Below are positions 29,641-30,028 of a stretch of 30,028 bases of DNA, piece after piece; positions within the stretch are counted from its first letter, which is position 1; each line of letters opens with the position of its first letter. The stretch lies in IMG/VR virus record IMGVR_UViG_3300025314_000073, positions 1 to 30,028 of that record; one strand, written 5' to 3'. The position numbers were made by a program, and so were the translations under genes. The notes under the pieces were generated by a model, which did not search any database, had not been told where the DNA came from, and saw only the letters and a list, made by a program, of their open reading frames with translations. Origin of the DNA: a virus.

Positions 29641-30028
29641 TGGAAACCCTCCACGTTTCCATTATACATTCGCCAATCCATTGCGCGACAGCGGGTACCA
29701 CTGCATTTCCGAGCGCCCGCAGTCGGTGTGTCCGATTGGAAAGCCCATGAGCCATTCCACGAAGACCGGATTCAGCCTCCGCTTGTGAGATCGCAGGCCG
29801 CAGTTCGGGGTGTTGCACCAGCAGGTCGGGCCATCGTGGGTCTGTTGGACCATGAGCGAAAGCGGGGAGCCGCCCTGTGCGTATGGCCTCGTTCGGCTCC
29901 CGGTATCGTCCGTCGTTGGTGTAGTCCAGAGATGAACCTGCTTCACAAACTCCCCGCCCACTCCTGCCTTGTGTCCCGTCGCATCCACGCCCATCATCCC
30001 GTGTGGTGTTTTCCACCGTTGCGCCTTC
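29630..30028 (-). pseudogene. Phage C5-cytosine-type DNA methyltransferase, C-terminal part with frameshift (5' end outside window)
   Basis: A frame entering from the right edge carries RWKTPHGMMGVDATG, WTTPTTDDTGSRTRPYAQGG and RRLNPVFVEWLMGFPIGHTD, as in the C-terminus of phage DNA methyltransferases. It ends at TAA 29662. A second frame in the same bases reads RLRALGNAVVPAVAQWIGE and ends at 29630-29632, the usual ending 'RALGNAVVP' of such enzymes. The two frames join if one base is added in the GGG run near 29728 (HTDCG-ALGNAVVP). A lesion, assembly gap or programmed -1 shift are all possible. The catalytic N-terminal half lies outside the window. Confidence 0.7.

Noticed and set aside
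1-30028. CRISPR array, insertion sequence, attachment sites, integrase
   Set aside because: No regularly spaced repeats, transposase or recombinase motifs, or core att repeats were seen in the window.

Overview
The window is almost wholly a tailed double-stranded DNA bacteriophage genome (or prophage or metagenomic phage contig) with a P22-like, short-tailed (podovirus-type) virion module. The diagnostic set is a P22-type portal, a scaffold-like protein, a P22-type coat protein with an insertion domain, two P22 gp4-like adaptors, a P22 gp10-like stabilization protein and a terminase large subunit. No host gene, integrase, tRNA or rRNA is visible, so the host and lifestyle are open. Three virion-module genes encode classical signal peptides with a wide hydrophobic core, which would fit a Gram-negative host. 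No host phylum can be fixed from this window.

Layout. (1) 1-1575, plus strand: a short block with a truncated gene, an XRE-like/sigma-70-region-4 fusion regulator, a conserved unknown and an HNH nuclease. (2) 1576-1683: convergent intergenic gap. (3) 1684-25749, minus strand, read right to left: one long late operon. Its order is TerS-like zinc protein, three ejection/internal virion proteins (including a 1061-residue polyvalent protein with a DdrB/ParB-like domain), TerL, two exported small proteins, small structural genes, a 779-residue protein with 17 short repeats, a holin-like pair of membrane proteins, portal, scaffold, coat, an exported protein, adaptors, stabilization protein and distal tail proteins. 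(4) About 25750-25890: a large imperfect palindrome and a TATAAT-type promoter at the head of the late operon. (5) 25891-27942, minus strand: an early-type operon of seven small, tightly overlapping genes led by an ArdC-N-like protein, behind a near-consensus sigma-70 promoter at 27975-28003. (6) About 28004-30028, minus strand: small zinc proteins, a second HNH nuclease, and two DNA methyltransferase genes whose frames are broken.

How it fits together. Early genes (ArdC-like, methyltransferases, HNH) would handle host restriction and DNA processing. The sigma-region-4 protein is a candidate switch to late transcription, and the late operon builds and packages the head. The gene order is notable because the ejection cassette sits between the TerS-like gene and TerL, whereas in P22 it follows the tail genes.

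Caution. Four places (C-terminus of the polyvalent protein, a Zn mini-gene, and both methyltransferases) look as if one base were gained or lost at a short homopolymer. These could be assembly errors, decay or programmed frameshifts; the sequence alone cannot decide.
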